A DNA stretch of 64,000 nucleotides from Listeria grayi DSM 20601 (GCF_000148995.1 NZ_GL538352.1:930001-994000); one strand, 5' to 3'. Counted from the stretch's first letter, positions 50,626 to 59,094 are shown. Translations and numbers: made by a program. Notes: a model not told the origin generated them from the sequence alone.

Positions 50626-51417
50626 ATGGAAGCACTAAATGCAAAACAATCGATTATTTCATTTAAAAATGTCAGCAAAATCTATCCAAATGGGGTTAAA
50701 GGATTAAAAAATATCAATATTGAAATCGAAAAAGGTGAATTCGTCATTGTTGTCGGATTATCTGGAGCTGGAAAAAGCACCATGCTTCGTGCGATCAACC
50801 GGCTTCATGAGATTTCTGAAGGCGATATCCAAATCGATGGCAATTCGATCACAAAAGCAAAAGGCAAAACACTGCGCTTGATCCGCCGTGATATTGGGAT
50901 GATCTTCCAAAGTTTCAATCTAGTTAAGCGCTCTTCTGTTTTGCGAAATGTGCTGACTGGGCGTGTCGCGTATCATCCAACTTGGAAAACAATGTTCAAC
51001 CTCTTCCCCACTAAAGATAAAGAACTCGCTTATCAAGCATTACAGCGCGTAAACCTTGCAGAAAAGATCTATACACGCGCCGACGAACTTTCCGGTGGTC
51101 AACAGCAACGTGTTTCCATTGCCCGCGCCTTGACACAAGAGCCGAAAATCATTTTGGCTGACGAGCCGGTCGCTTCACTTGATCCGCTTACGACTCAAAA
51201 AGTAATGAATGACTTGAAGCGTATCAATCAAGATCTACATATCACTGTCGTTGTCAACCTCCATTCCGTGGAATTAGCTAGAGAATACGGGACACGGATC
51301 ATTGGTCTGCGCGATGGCGAACTGGTTTTTGATGGACCTGTTGCTGCGGCGACAGATGAGACCCTTCGAGAAATCTATGGAGAAAAAATCCTCGAAGAAA
51401 ATGAGGGAGTGGAATAA
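50626..51417 (+). CDS. phnC: Phosphonate-type ABC transporter ATP-binding protein
   Basis: 263-residue ABC ATPase. Walker [11 protein letters not shown] (about 44), Q-loop FQSFNL, signature [15 protein letters not shown] (about 157-171), Walker [13 protein letters not shown], and the H-loop HSVE. The start at 50626 follows GGAGG at 11 bases. The 120-bp gap after phnD holds no terminator, so it is probably co-transcribed. The stop overlaps the first phnE by one base. Confidence 0.92.
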   Translation: MEALNAKQSIISFKNVSKIYPNGVKGLKNINIEIEKGEFVIVVGLSGAGKSTMLRAINRLHEISEGDIQIDGNSITKAKGKTLRLIRRDIGMIFQSFNLVKRSSVLRNVLTGRVAYHPTWKTMFNLFPTKDKELAYQALQRVNLAEKIYTRADELSGGQQQRVSIARALTQEPKIILADEPVASLDPLTTQKVMNDLKRINQDLHITVVVNLHSVELAREYGTRIIGLRDGELVFDGPVAAATDETLREIYGEKILEENEGVE

Positions 51418-52205
51418 TGAAAGAAAACGCTACACTTTTACCGAAGCCAAAAAGCAAATGGAAAAATTGGCTGTGGTTGGCGATTTTTATCGTTGCTTTG
51501 CTCTACAGTTCCGATCTTTCCGGCGTAGATATCGCCTCTTTGTTGACAAATGGCAATCAGATCACATCTATCCTTTCCAAAATGGCACACCCAGACTGGG
51601 CATACATTACAATCATTATCGAACCTTTATTAGAAACGATTCGCATGGCGGTCCTAGGTACTACGATCGGTGCAATTGTCGCGCTGCCTTTCTCGATCCT
51701 AGCCGCGCGTAATATCATTAAAAATCGAATAATCAACGCAGTACTGCGTTTTGTTTTAAATATCATTCGTACGATCCCTGATTTGATGTTAGCCGCTATG
51801 TTTGTGGCGATCGTCGGTATTGGCCCTGTGGCTGGTATTATCACCCTTGCGATCTTTTCATTCGGAATGATCTCGAAACTATTTTACGAAGCCATCGAAA
51901 CTATCGACGAAGGACCGATCGAAGCAATGACAGCTGCCGGCGCTAACAAATGGCAGATCATTCGTTTTGCAGTTGTTCCTCAAGTAAGTAGCCATTTCTT
52001 CAGCTATTTTCTATATGCGTTTGAAATCAACGTTCGTGCTTCCACGGTACTTGGCTACATCGGCGCTGGCGGGATCGGGATCTTCTTACAACGGTCACTC
52101 AGTCAGTTTCGTTATGACCGTACCTCTATTATTGTTATCGTTATTTTTGTGGTCGTACTTATTATCGATACAATCAGTAATAAATTAAGGGAGCGATTAT
52201 TATAA
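51417..52205 (+). CDS. phnE: Phosphonate-type ABC transporter permease, first copy
   Basis: 262-residue inner-membrane permease with about six hydrophobic segments. The EAA-type loop that contacts PhnC is EAIETIDEGPIEAMTAAGANKWQIIRFAVVPQV (about 161-190). The C-terminal ASTVLGYIGAGGIGIFL is the PhnE signature. The ATG is embedded in the phnC stop (TAATG). Confidence 0.92.
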   Translation: MKENATLLPKPKSKWKNWLWLAIFIVALLYSSDLSGVDIASLLTNGNQITSILSKMAHPDWAYITIIIEPLLETIRMAVLGTTIGAIVALPFSILAARNIIKNRIINAVLRFVLNIIRTIPDLMLAAMFVAIVGIGPVAGIITLAIFSFGMISKLFYEAIETIDEGPIEAMTAAGANKWQIIRFAVVPQVSSHFFSYFLYAFEINVRASTVLGYIGAGGIGIFLQRSLSQFRYDRTSIIVIVIFVVVLIIDTISNKLRERLL

Positions 52206-52993
52206 TGTTACCACTTGAACCGCGAAAAAATAGATATAAAATGATTGCCACCATTATAATCATCGCCTTGATCTATGTTTGGGCAATCGCAGGCACACCA
52301 TTTGTCGGCATCAAAGATTCCGCTGGTGAGATAACAAAATCGATTTTATCCGGAATCATTCATCCGGATTGGCACTATATTTATACAGGTGACGGCGAAG
52401 ATTTGATCAGTATGCTGATCCAAACGCTGGCAATTGCCTTCCTAGGAACATTCATCTCCGCAATTTTAAGTTTACCACTTGCTTTTTGGGCTGCTCGAAA
52501 TCGGAAAAGCAACCGAGCAATCTCTGGTTCTGGAAAGATCATTCTGACCGCGATCCGGACATTCCCAGAAATCGTACTGGCGATCATCTTTATCAAAATG
52601 GTTGGACCAGGTTCTTACGCCGGCGTTTTAGCCGTGAGTATCCATTCGATCGGCATGCTGGCAAAACTTTACAGCGAAGCAATCGAAAATATGGATCATG
52701 GCCCGAGTGAATCGGTGATGAGTTCTGGTGGTAGTAAAGTAAACATTCTGTTCTTTGCTACTTTGCCACAATTGATTCCTGAATTTATTTCCTACACCCT
52801 TTATCGATTCGAACTCGCTGTTCGTTCCGCTTCGATTTTAGGTATTGTTGGCGCCGGCGGGATCGGGACGCCGATGATCTTTGCGATCGACGGCCGTTCT
52901 TGGGACCGTGTCGGCATTATTTTGATCGGGATAATTGTTATGGTCACCTGTATTGATCTGATTTCAGGCGCCCTCCGCAAAAAATTAGTTTAA
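52205..52993 (+). CDS. phnE2: Phosphonate-type ABC transporter permease, second copy
   Basis: 262-residue paralogue of the preceding permease, with EAIENMDHGPSESVMSSGGSKVNILFFATLPQL as the EAA loop and ASILGIVGAGGIGTPM near the end. Two different PhnE proteins probably form the heterodimeric channel. One-base overlap with the previous gene. Confidence 0.92.
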   Translation: MLPLEPRKNRYKMIATIIIIALIYVWAIAGTPFVGIKDSAGEITKSILSGIIHPDWHYIYTGDGEDLISMLIQTLAIAFLGTFISAILSLPLAFWAARNRKSNRAISGSGKIILTAIRTFPEIVLAIIFIKMVGPGSYAGVLAVSIHSIGMLAKLYSEAIENMDHGPSESVMSSGGSKVNILFFATLPQLIPEFISYTLYRFELAVRSASILGIVGAGGIGTPMIFAIDGRSWDRVGIILIGIIVMVTCIDLISGALRKKLV

Positions 52994-53012
52994 GAAGTGA
53001 GGTTATAAGAAG

Positions 53013-54569
53013 ATGAAACTAACTATTTTAGCAACAAGTGACCTGCATGGCTATATCGAACCAACCAATTTCGGCAGCCGCGGACAGAACCAGCCATTTG
53101 GTGCCGCAAAAGCTGCAGCAGTCATCGAAGCGACTAGAAATCATGCGGACGGACCTACAGTTGTCATTGAAAACGGCGATTTTATCCAAGGCTCACCATT
53201 GAGTTATTATATTGCTAAGCAGCAAGCTGGATCCCCCGAACTGTTGACGAATGTCGCAAATGCAATCGGCTATGATGCCGGCATTTTAGGAAATCATGAG
53301 TTTAACTATGGTCGCGATTATCTAGAACAAGCGACAGCAGCCTATCACTATCCCATCCTTTGCGCAAATATCATTGATGCAAATGGTTCACCAGCATTTG
53401 GCAAAGCCTACACGATCTTAGAAAAAGCAGGTCTCAAGATCGCTATTCTAGGTCTGACGACTTCCTATATTCCAAACTGGGAACATCCTAGCCATATTGA
53501 GGGCCTGCAGTTTTTAGATGTAGCCACAACTGCAAAAAAATATATTCCCAAGCTTCGCGAACTGGCAGATATCGTGATCGTTAGCTACCATGGCGGTTTT
53601 GAGCGTGATTTAATAAGTGGCGAACCAACCGAAGCGCTGACCAAAGAAAATCAAGGCTACCAACTTTTGGAAGAAGTCCCAGGCATCGATGCCCTCATTA
53701 CCGGCCATCAGCATCGCGTGATCGCAGATACTATCAACGGTGTCCCCATTATCCAGCCAGGCTTTCGCGGGGAATATGTCGGGCAGATAGTTTTAGAATT
53801 GGCAGCTGATAACGGCAATTACAGCATTACAAGTGCCACGCCTTCCCTATTAGCGACAAAAGATGCTATACCGGATAAGACCGTCAGCGAACAAATCGCG
53901 CCAATTGCTGCCGAAGTAGAGAATTGGCTAGATGCCCCCCTGGGGACAGTAAGCGGCGATATGCGTATCACAGATCCCGATAAAGCCCGCCTCTTTGAAC
54001 ATCCGTACGTGGAATTTATCCAAAAAGTACAAATGGAGGCAAGCAGTGCAGCCATTTCCGGGACAGCTTTATTTAATAACGAAGGAACTGGATTCAGTCA
54101 TACCATTACCATGCGTGACGTTGTGACCAATTATATTTATCCAAATACATTGGCCGTTTTAAAAGTTACTGGCGCGGATCTACGCGCTGCTCTAGAGCGT
54201 TCCGCTTCCTTCTTTCAAATGGAAGCTGACGGTTCGATTGGTATCAATCCAACATTCATCAGTCCTAAACCCCAATATTATAATTACGATATGTACGAAG
54301 GCATCAATTATACGATCCACGTTCAGCAACCAATCGGCGAACGCGTTTCTCCGATTCTTTACAAGGGAAAACAAGTTCAACCTGACGATGTGCTGGAAAT
54401 CGTTATCAACCAATATCGAGCGGTCGGCGGCGGTGATTATCCTATGTTTGATGCCAGTAAGATCATCCGCGAGATCCAAATAGATATGACAGAACTGATT
54501 GCTGACTACCTGAAACGGCACCCGATTGTTAAAGCAACGGTCAATAATAATTTTCAAGTTAGAATTTAA
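53013..54569 (+). CDS. Cytosolic 5'-nucleotidase / 2',3'-cyclic phosphodiesterase-like metallophosphoesterase
   Basis: 518-residue calcineurin-type phosphoesterase plus 5'-nucleotidase C-terminal domain. Metal-site motifs: ATSDLHGY (about 7-14), ENGDFIQGSP (about 53), GNHEFNYG (about 90), SYHGGFE (about 194) and TGHQHR (about 231); C-terminal domain with RDVVTNYIYPNTLAVLKVTGADL and the NQYRAVGGGDYPMF region. It has no signal peptide, unlike secreted family members such as YfkN. Placed 19 bp after phnE2 and before the terminator, so it shares the transport transcript. This fits hydrolysis of an imported phosphate ester or nucleotide inside the cell, but that link is inference. Confidence 0.85.
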   Translation: MKLTILATSDLHGYIEPTNFGSRGQNQPFGAAKAAAVIEATRNHADGPTVVIENGDFIQGSPLSYYIAKQQAGSPELLTNVANAIGYDAGILGNHEFNYGRDYLEQATAAYHYPILCANIIDANGSPAFGKAYTILEKAGLKIAILGLTTSYIPNWEHPSHIEGLQFLDVATTAKKYIPKLRELADIVIVSYHGGFERDLISGEPTEALTKENQGYQLLEEVPGIDALITGHQHRVIADTINGVPIIQPGFRGEYVGQIVLELAADNGNYSITSATPSLLATKDAIPDKTVSEQIAPIAAEVENWLDAPLGTVSGDMRITDPDKARLFEHPYVEFIQKVQMEASSAAISGTALFNNEGTGFSHTITMRDVVTNYIYPNTLAVLKVTGADLRAALERSASFFQMEADGSIGINPTFISPKPQYYNYDMYEGINYTIHVQQPIGERVSPILYKGKQVQPDDVLEIVINQYRAVGGGDYPMFDASKIIREIQIDMTELIADYLKRHPIVKATVNNNFQVRI

Positions 54570-54588
54570 AAAGCACATGGAAACAAAG

Positions 54589-54636
54589 AAGCCAGGAAAG
54601 AAAATCATGAATCTAGATTTTCTTTCCTGGCTTTTA
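54589..54636 (+). terminator. Terminator of the phn operon
   Basis: Arms of 18 bases around 54589-54606 and 54616-54633, followed by a short T stretch. Confidence 0.85.
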
Positions 54637-54854
54637 TAAAAAGTAAATACTATATTAACTACTTAAGGAATTTTTTTAAGGTCATTGCCCTAATAGCGTA
54701 AGACTAAATTTATTCTTACCAATAAGATCAGCAAAAAAACCTTTAAACGTCCGAAAGTTACTTTCATAATTGTTTTTACGTTATTTATAGATTCGGCTCA
54801 TAAAAAGTTCTATGATCTAAAAAATAATAATTCCGGGCCGAAGCGAGGTTTATT

Positions 54855-55094
54855 TTAGTTCCACTCTAAGTTTGGAACTTGCTCAATGAATGTTTTCCCA
54901 TCAATTATACCTTGCATAAATAAAGCTTCTGCGGTTTCAAAGTATTGTGTATCTGAATTAGGAGCGGACAGAAGGAAACTTTTTTCTTCTGGCACTCGGC
55001 TAATCCACCACTCCTCGTTCTTATAGTCAAAAGAAAGTTCTTGATCGTGCTCTTCAATTTCTTTTCTAAATTGCTTCCACTCTTCTTTTGTCAA
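54855..55094 (-). CDS. Small acidic protein, candidate immunity partner
   Basis: 79 residues, strongly acidic (TKEEWKQFRKEIEEHDQELSF at the N-terminus; ends VPNLEWN), with no signal peptide or membrane segment. Translation starts at TTG with GAGGAGG seven bases upstream, inside the region directly after the stop of the basic secreted protein upstream. Same-strand order (secreted basic protein, then small acidic cytosolic protein, 15 bp apart) is that of toxin-immunity pairs. No family recognised; function inferred from position and charge. Confidence 0.65.
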   Translation of the reverse strand: MTKEEWKQFRKEIEEHDQELSFDYKNEEWWISRVPEEKSFLLSAPNSDTQYFETAEALFMQGIIDGKTFIEQVPNLEWN

Positions 55095-55109
55095 CTGTTT
55101 TCCTCCTCA

Positions 55110-55679
55110 TTAGTACCATTTCTTTTTCAATTTCAGTTCACCTTTTTTATCCTTATACCAATCGTGCCGATGCGGTACTTTTGGATGTTGCTTAGGATTA
55201 TTATGGTCCGTGTAATGGATGTCTGTTTGAGCTTCTCTATTTTTCCCATAGTAACGCCTCTTCATAAGTTTGCCATTTTTATAGTAATCAATTGAAGAAT
55301 ATTTTTTATACTTTCTCGGAAAGTTTTTCTCGCTCGTGACTTTCTTATTATTCCCCTTAACCTTTTTACCTTTTTTCTTAGCTGACTTGTATTTTTGAGC
55401 TTTAGTCTTTTTCTTTTTCTTCTTCTTTTTCTTTTTACTCTTCTTTTTTCCTTTGTTCGATTTTGGTTTTGGCTTTGGTTTCGGAGCTGGCTTTGCATTC
55501 CCTCCGCCCGATGCATGTGCACGTCCTACTCCAACACCCGGTGAAGGTGCACTCCCATCTGTCTGATTTGCCGCAGGGCTAGCAGTTTGTTCTTTTGCTA
55601 TTGCTACAGTCGCTGATACACTTACAGAAAATAACATTAAACTAGCTGCTAATATGTACAGTAGATGCTTTAATTTCAT
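55110..55679 (-). CDS. Secreted lysine-rich protein with toxin-like C-terminal domain
   Basis: 189 residues from the ATG at 55679. A signal peptide (HLLYILAASLMLFSVSVSATVAIA) is followed by a short pro-like part with NQTDG, a Gly/Pro-rich segment, and then an extreme lysine tract (11 consecutive Lys among others, about 75-115). The C-terminal 75 residues (IDYYKNGKLMKRRYYGKNREAQTDIHYTDHNNPKQHPKVPHRHDWYKD) carry a His/Asp-rich pattern that recalls nuclease-like C-terminal modules of polymorphic toxins; I cannot name the family with certainty. Encoded upstream of a small acidic gene. The lysine tract could be a cell-wall or nucleic-acid binding linker. Confidence 0.7.
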   Translation of the reverse strand: MKLKHLLYILAASLMLFSVSVSATVAIAKEQTASPAANQTDGSAPSPGVGVGRAHASGGGNAKPAPKPKPKPKSNKGKKKSKKKKKKKKKKTKAQKYKSAKKKGKKVKGNNKKVTSEKNFPRKYKKYSSIDYYKNGKLMKRRYYGKNREAQTDIHYTDHNNPKQHPKVPHRHDWYKDKKGELKLKKKWY

Positions 55680-55692
55680 TTTCTCACACTCC

Positions 55693-55721
55693 ATTATATA
55701 ATATCCCCTTTAGGATAACAA
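55693..55721 (-). promoter_or_regulatory. Promoter overlapping the start region of the secreted lysine-rich protein
   Basis: Minus strand TTGTTA (55716-55721) and consensus TATAAT (55693-55698) at 17 bp. The -10 box overlaps an ATG at 55694, so the message would begin only a few bases before the ATG at 55679. Confidence 0.5.
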
Positions 55722-55743
55722 AATGGGTGTTTAATTTGTATAG

Positions 55744-56079
55744 GAACGTCGTGAAAGGTCTATATTTTGTCCTAAACGATCAAAAGTTGTAAGTTTGAAT
55801 CCCGTTTCTGGAAAGCCTTGGGCCATTACTAGATTAAATGAATTACTAAAAAAAGTAGAGCAAAAAACTGGCTTTCACGTCCATCCACATATGTTAAGAC
55901 ATACGTTTGCAACACAAGCTGCATTATCCGGAATAGATCGATCAGAAGTGTAAAATTTTATTGGCCATAAAAACATGAGCATGACAGATTACTATACGCA
56001 CTCGACAAAAGAAGGAAAACAAAAGCTCGTTGATATTATGGATAAAAATTTAACTAATATGGGAACTTTTGTTAACTAG
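55744..56079 (+). pseudogene. C-terminal relic of a phage-type tyrosine integrase
   Basis: Translated in one plus-strand frame, 55804-56079 reads like the catalytic end of a tyrosine recombinase: HPHMLRHTFATQAALSG (HxLRH motif), then after a premature TAA at 55951, NFIGHKNMSMTDYYTHSTKEGKQKLVDIM with the GHK and the nucleophilic Tyr region. The N-terminal DNA-binding half is missing, and the frame is closed upstream by TAG at 55741. It is an inactive remnant of an integrated element that once sat beside tsf. Confidence 0.85.
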
Positions 56080-56098
56080 AAAAAGTTCCCATTTAGTT
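56061..56098 (+). terminator. Hairpin and direct repeat after the integrase relic
   Basis: GGGAACTTTT (56061-56070) can pair with AAAAAGTTCCC (56080-56090); gttcccattt is then repeated as gttcccattttt. It may be the terminator of the integrase gene or part of an old attachment site. Confidence 0.4.
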
Positions 56099-56147
56099 CC
56101 CATTTTTAAATACCCTTTCATACCTTTTAACACATCGATAATTAAAG

Positions 56148-56180
56148 AAAACCCGCTAATCGCGATGATTAACGGGTTTT
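56148..56180 (-). terminator. Terminator of tsf
   Basis: AACCCG-c-TAATC and GATTA-a-CGGGTT arms; T-rich tracts on both sides make it bidirectional. It lies 30 bp after the tsf stop. Confidence 0.75.
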
Positions 56181-56212
56181 TAAAAATCATATAAAAGTAT
56201 AGAAATCGACTT

Positions 56213-57097
56213 CTACTTTTTAACTTGATTCATAACTTCTTCAACAAAGTTATCTTCTTTTTTCTCGATACCTTCTCCAACTTCAAAGCGGGCGAAGGAA
56301 GCAACTGTTGCGCCTTTTTCTTTTACTAGTTGGCCAACAGTGATGTCAGGGTTTTTAACGAATGGTTGATCTAATAAGGAAATTTCGCTCAACCATTTAG
56401 TTAGGCGGCCTTCCACCATTTTTTCAACGATTTTTTCTGGTTTGCCTTCGTTAAGCGCTTGTTGTGTTAGCACTTCTTTTTCGTGTGCGATTTCTTCTGC
56501 ATCGACATCGTCACGCGAAATGTATTTAGGGTTGATTGCTGCAATGTGCATTGCAACGTCTTTTGCAAGTTCGTTATCGGTAGTTCCTTCTAGAAGTGTC
56601 AATACGCCGATACGTCCGCCCATGTGGATGTATTCACCGAAAGCAGAGCCTTCTGATTTTTCTTTGATTTCAAAACGACGCAAGGAAATGTTTTCACCGA
56701 TTTTAGTGATTGCTTCTGTGATCGTGTCTTGAACAGTTTTGCCGTTCGACATTTCTGTTTTAAGTGCTTCATCCAAGTTGTCTGGACGCACTGCAAGCAA
56801 GTGATCACCTAAGTCGCTAACTAAGTTTAAGAAGTTATCGTTTTTAGAAACAAAGTCTGTTTCTGCATTAACTTCTAATACGATCGCATGTTTGTCATTG
56901 CTTACTACACGTGTAATACCTTCAGAAGCCACGCGGTCTGCTTTTTTAGCAGCTTTTGCGATTCCCTTTTCACGAAGTAAGTCAACAGCTTTTTCCATAT
57001 CGCCGTCTGTTTCAACTAATGCTTTTTTACAATCCATCATACCTGCACCAGTTTTTTCGCGTAATTCTTTAACCATTTGAGCTGTTACATTTGCCAT
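56213..57097 (-). CDS. tsf: Translation elongation factor Ts
   Basis: Guanine nucleotide exchange factor for EF-Tu. 294 residues. The N-terminal UBA-like domain holds [37 protein letters not shown]; the TDFVSKN motif that contacts EF-Tu is at about 81. It follows rpsB by 82 bp with a hairpin between. In this genome pyrH does not follow directly. Confidence 0.97.
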   Translation of the reverse strand: MANVTAQMVKELREKTGAGMMDCKKALVETDGDMEKAVDLLREKGIAKAAKKADRVASEGITRVVSNDKHAIVLEVNAETDFVSKNDNFLNLVSDLGDHLLAVRPDNLDEALKTEMSNGKTVQDTITEAITKIGENISLRRFEIKEKSEGSAFGEYIHMGGRIGVLTLLEGTTDNELAKDVAMHIAAINPKYISRDDVDAEEIAHEKEVLTQQALNEGKPEKIVEKMVEGRLTKWLSEISLLDQPFVKNPDITVGQLVKEKGATVASFARFEVGEGIEKKEDNFVEEVMNQVKK

Positions 57098-57126
57098 CTA
57101 ATATTCCCTCCAAGATTAAATTCTTT

Positions 57127-57160
57127 AAAAAAGGTGATAAGATTTTTGCCTTATCACCTT
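57127..57160 (-). terminator. Attenuator-like terminator between rpsB and tsf
   Basis: Eleven-base perfect arms 57131-57141 and 57150-57160 with eight-base loop, then a T run on the minus strand. As rpsB and tsf are normally co-transcribed, it should lower tsf expression relative to rpsB. Confidence 0.7.
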
Positions 57161-57179
57161 GTCTGTTTAAAATGAAAAA

Positions 57180-57941
57180 TTAAGCTTCTGCATTCGTTTC
57201 TTCTGCAGCTTCAGGTTTTGCTTCTTCAGCTGGAGCAACGTCTGCTTCTGTTAATTCTTCGCCTTGGTTTACTTCGATGATTGCGTCTGCCATTTTAGCA
57301 GTCAATAGTTTAACCGCACGAATTGCATCGTCATTTGCAGGGATAACATAATCGATTTCATCTGGATCACAGTTTGTATCTACAATACCGATGATCGGGA
57401 TGTTAAGTTTACGAGCTTCTGCAACTGCAATACGTTCTTTACGTGGATCAACGATGAACATAGCATCAGGAATGCCTTTCATTTCTTTGATTCCGCCTAA
57501 GAAACGTTCTAGTTTTTCTTGTTCTTTTTTAAGCAAGACAACTTCTTTTTTAGGAAGTACTTCAAAAGTGCCGTCTTCAGCCATTTTTTCGATTTTTTTA
57601 AGGTGTTGGATACGTTTTTTGATAGTATCGAAGTTAGTCAACGTACCACCCAACCAGCGATGGTTTACGTAGTATTGACCAGAACGTTCTGCTTCTTCTT
57701 TTACGGAGTCTTGTGCTTGTTTTTTAGTACCTACGAAAAGGATAGTACCATTGTCAGCAGCAACTTCGCGCATGAAATTGAACGCTTCGTCTACTTTTTT
57801 AACTGTTTTTTGTAAGTCGATGATGTAGATTCCGTTTCTTTCTGTGAAGATATATTTCTTCATTTTTGGGTTCCAGCGGCGTGTTTGGTGACCGAAGTGA
57901 ACACCAGCTTCTAGCAATTGTTTCATTGAAATAACAGGCAT
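57180..57941 (-). CDS. rpsB: 30S ribosomal protein S2
   Basis: 253 residues from the ATG at 57941 (GGAGGG upstream; the frame extends 17 codons further without family support). Signature blocks [30 protein letters not shown], the [12 protein letters not shown] segment, and [38 protein letters not shown] Glu/Ala-rich tail ends the protein. Preceded by a promoter and a leader of about 130 nt. Confidence 0.97.
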   Translation of the reverse strand: MPVISMKQLLEAGVHFGHQTRRWNPKMKKYIFTERNGIYIIDLQKTVKKVDEAFNFMREVAADNGTILFVGTKKQAQDSVKEEAERSGQYYVNHRWLGGTLTNFDTIKKRIQHLKKIEKMAEDGTFEVLPKKEVVLLKKEQEKLERFLGGIKEMKGIPDAMFIVDPRKERIAVAEARKLNIPIIGIVDTNCDPDEIDYVIPANDDAIRAVKLLTAKMADAIIEVNQGEELTEADVAPAEEAKPEAAEETNAEA

Positions 57942-57959
57942 GTTATTCCCTCCTATTGG

Positions 57960-58070
57960 TTTTATTTTTTTGCGACTAATCGCCCTCCGCATAGGTCAGC
58001 CAAATGAAAGACTTGAAATTCATCAAGCACCCTTTCGCTTGTCACCATGCGTGTGTGATTTAACACCATT
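57960..58070 (-). promoter_or_regulatory. Leader of rpsB, candidate S2 autoregulatory element
   Basis: The leader between promoter and ribosome-binding site carries potential stems (for example CTTG..CAAG and GCGA..TCGC). rpsB leaders in Bacillales are known to be structured and targets of S2. The pairing was judged by eye only. Confidence 0.35.
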
Positions 58071-58074
58071 AAAT

Positions 58075-58103
58075 ATCATAACATAAATGTTAATATCGCG
58101 CAA
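58075..58103 (-). promoter_or_regulatory. Promoter of rpsB
   Basis: Minus strand TTGCGC (58098-58103) and TATGAT (58075-58080) at 17 bp. A further TATAAT is present upstream near 58140 without a good -35. Confidence 0.6.
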
Positions 58104-58159
58104 TATGCGAATGTGTATTTGTGCGCGTCTTTCACGTTTTTTATTATACCTCATAGTTT

Positions 58160-58355
58160 TTTGAACATTGTATTACAAGCAGTTTTATTCGGTGTTGGCG
58201 CGAAGTTATCCCAACTTCTCAATGATCAAATTAGTGGGGATTATTTTAACCTGACTGCCAGCCAGTTGATTAGCGATAACATAGGCTTTGATGTTGTAGA
58301 ACTATTGGCCAATATATCCGTAGGCAAATGTAATGATTTAATTCAATATGCTTAA
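58160..58355 (+). pseudogene. Fragment of an unrecognised protein gene
   Basis: The plus frame that ends at 58355 gives an amphipathic, protein-like sequence (FGVGAKLSQLLNDQISGDYFNLTASQLISD then VELLANISVGKCNDLIQ). There is no start codon with a ribosome site, and it overlaps the rpsB promoter region. A proper terminator follows. It looks like the 3' remnant of a deleted gene. Confidence 0.4.
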
Positions 58356-58357
58356 TT

Positions 58358-58410
58358 TCTTGCAATCAAAAAATTAAGCCGCACTGTGATTGCAAGGCTT
58401 TTTCTTTGTC
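58358..58410 (+). terminator. Terminator after the gene fragment
   Basis: CTTGCAATCA and TGATTGCAAG arms with an 18-base loop followed by GCTTTTTCTTT on the plus strand. Confidence 0.7.
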
Positions 58411-58530
58411 AAGTTTTCTATAAAAATTTTTATTTTTCTGAAAATTATCGCAAAATGTTCACAGACTTTTCTGCAAGTTTATGCTAACATTGAAATTGTA
58501 ATAACACATCTATAGAAAAGAGGAACTTAC

Positions 58531-59082
58531 ATGAAAAAAATCTTAGCATCAGCATTAACACTTTTATTAGCTTTAGGTAGCATATTGACCCCTTCTGTAG
58601 CATCAGCTGCGAGCATGCCAAAAACAGAGGAGAATCAAGCAGAAGTAATTGCTGATTTTGATTATTTACAACTTGATGATTCCTTAATTAAAGATGGATT
58701 CGACGTAGCAAAACCAACTATATCAGTTCGATCTAATCAAACTGATGGTGGTGGAGGCGGTAAAAAAGGAGAATCCGGATGGATGCTTGCAAACACTCTT
58801 AAGTATAGTAAAAAAGCCCAGAAATTTACAGTTAGTGCTATAGGAATTACAATCTCTTCTATAATTCCTTGGGCTAAGTACCGTGTGCCGCTACAGATTG
58901 CTCAACTTTTTTATAGTATGTATGGTTCAGAGGCCTACGTAACTCAATTAAGTTATTATAAATGGAGATATAATAAAAATGGGACTCGATATCTTTATCA
59001 AGAAAAAGTAGTCTATAAGTTTTATGGAGATAAAGCTCGCAAAAAACATGTAAAGACAGTCAGTCATATATATACACGTTAA
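58531..59082 (+). CDS. Secreted bacteriocin-like cationic protein, unknown family
   Basis: 183 residues. A signal peptide (ILASALTLLLALGSILTPSVASA) is followed by an acidic pro-region (TEENQAEVIADFDYLQLDDSLIKDGFDV), a junction RSNQTDGGGGGKKGE, a hydrophobic core (KFTVSAIGITISSIIPWAKYRVPLQIAQLFYSMY) and a basic, Tyr-rich tail. Acidic pro-part plus cationic amphipathic mature part is the build of secreted antimicrobial proteins. AAGAGGAA precedes the ATG. Two small membrane proteins follow at close spacing and may give self-protection. No family recognised; a toxin role is inference. Confidence 0.62.
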   Translation: MKKILASALTLLLALGSILTPSVASAASMPKTEENQAEVIADFDYLQLDDSLIKDGFDVAKPTISVRSNQTDGGGGGKKGESGWMLANTLKYSKKAQKFTVSAIGITISSIIPWAKYRVPLQIAQLFYSMYGSEAYVTQLSYYKWRYNKNGTRYLYQEKVVYKFYGDKARKKHVKTVSHIYTR

Positions 59083-59094
59083 GGAGGATCCAAT

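Noticed and set aside
55262-55522. Alternative minus-strand frame in the lysine tract of the secreted protein
   Set aside because: It is a basic shadow frame created by the A-rich repeat; the signal-peptide frame is longer and has a clear start.
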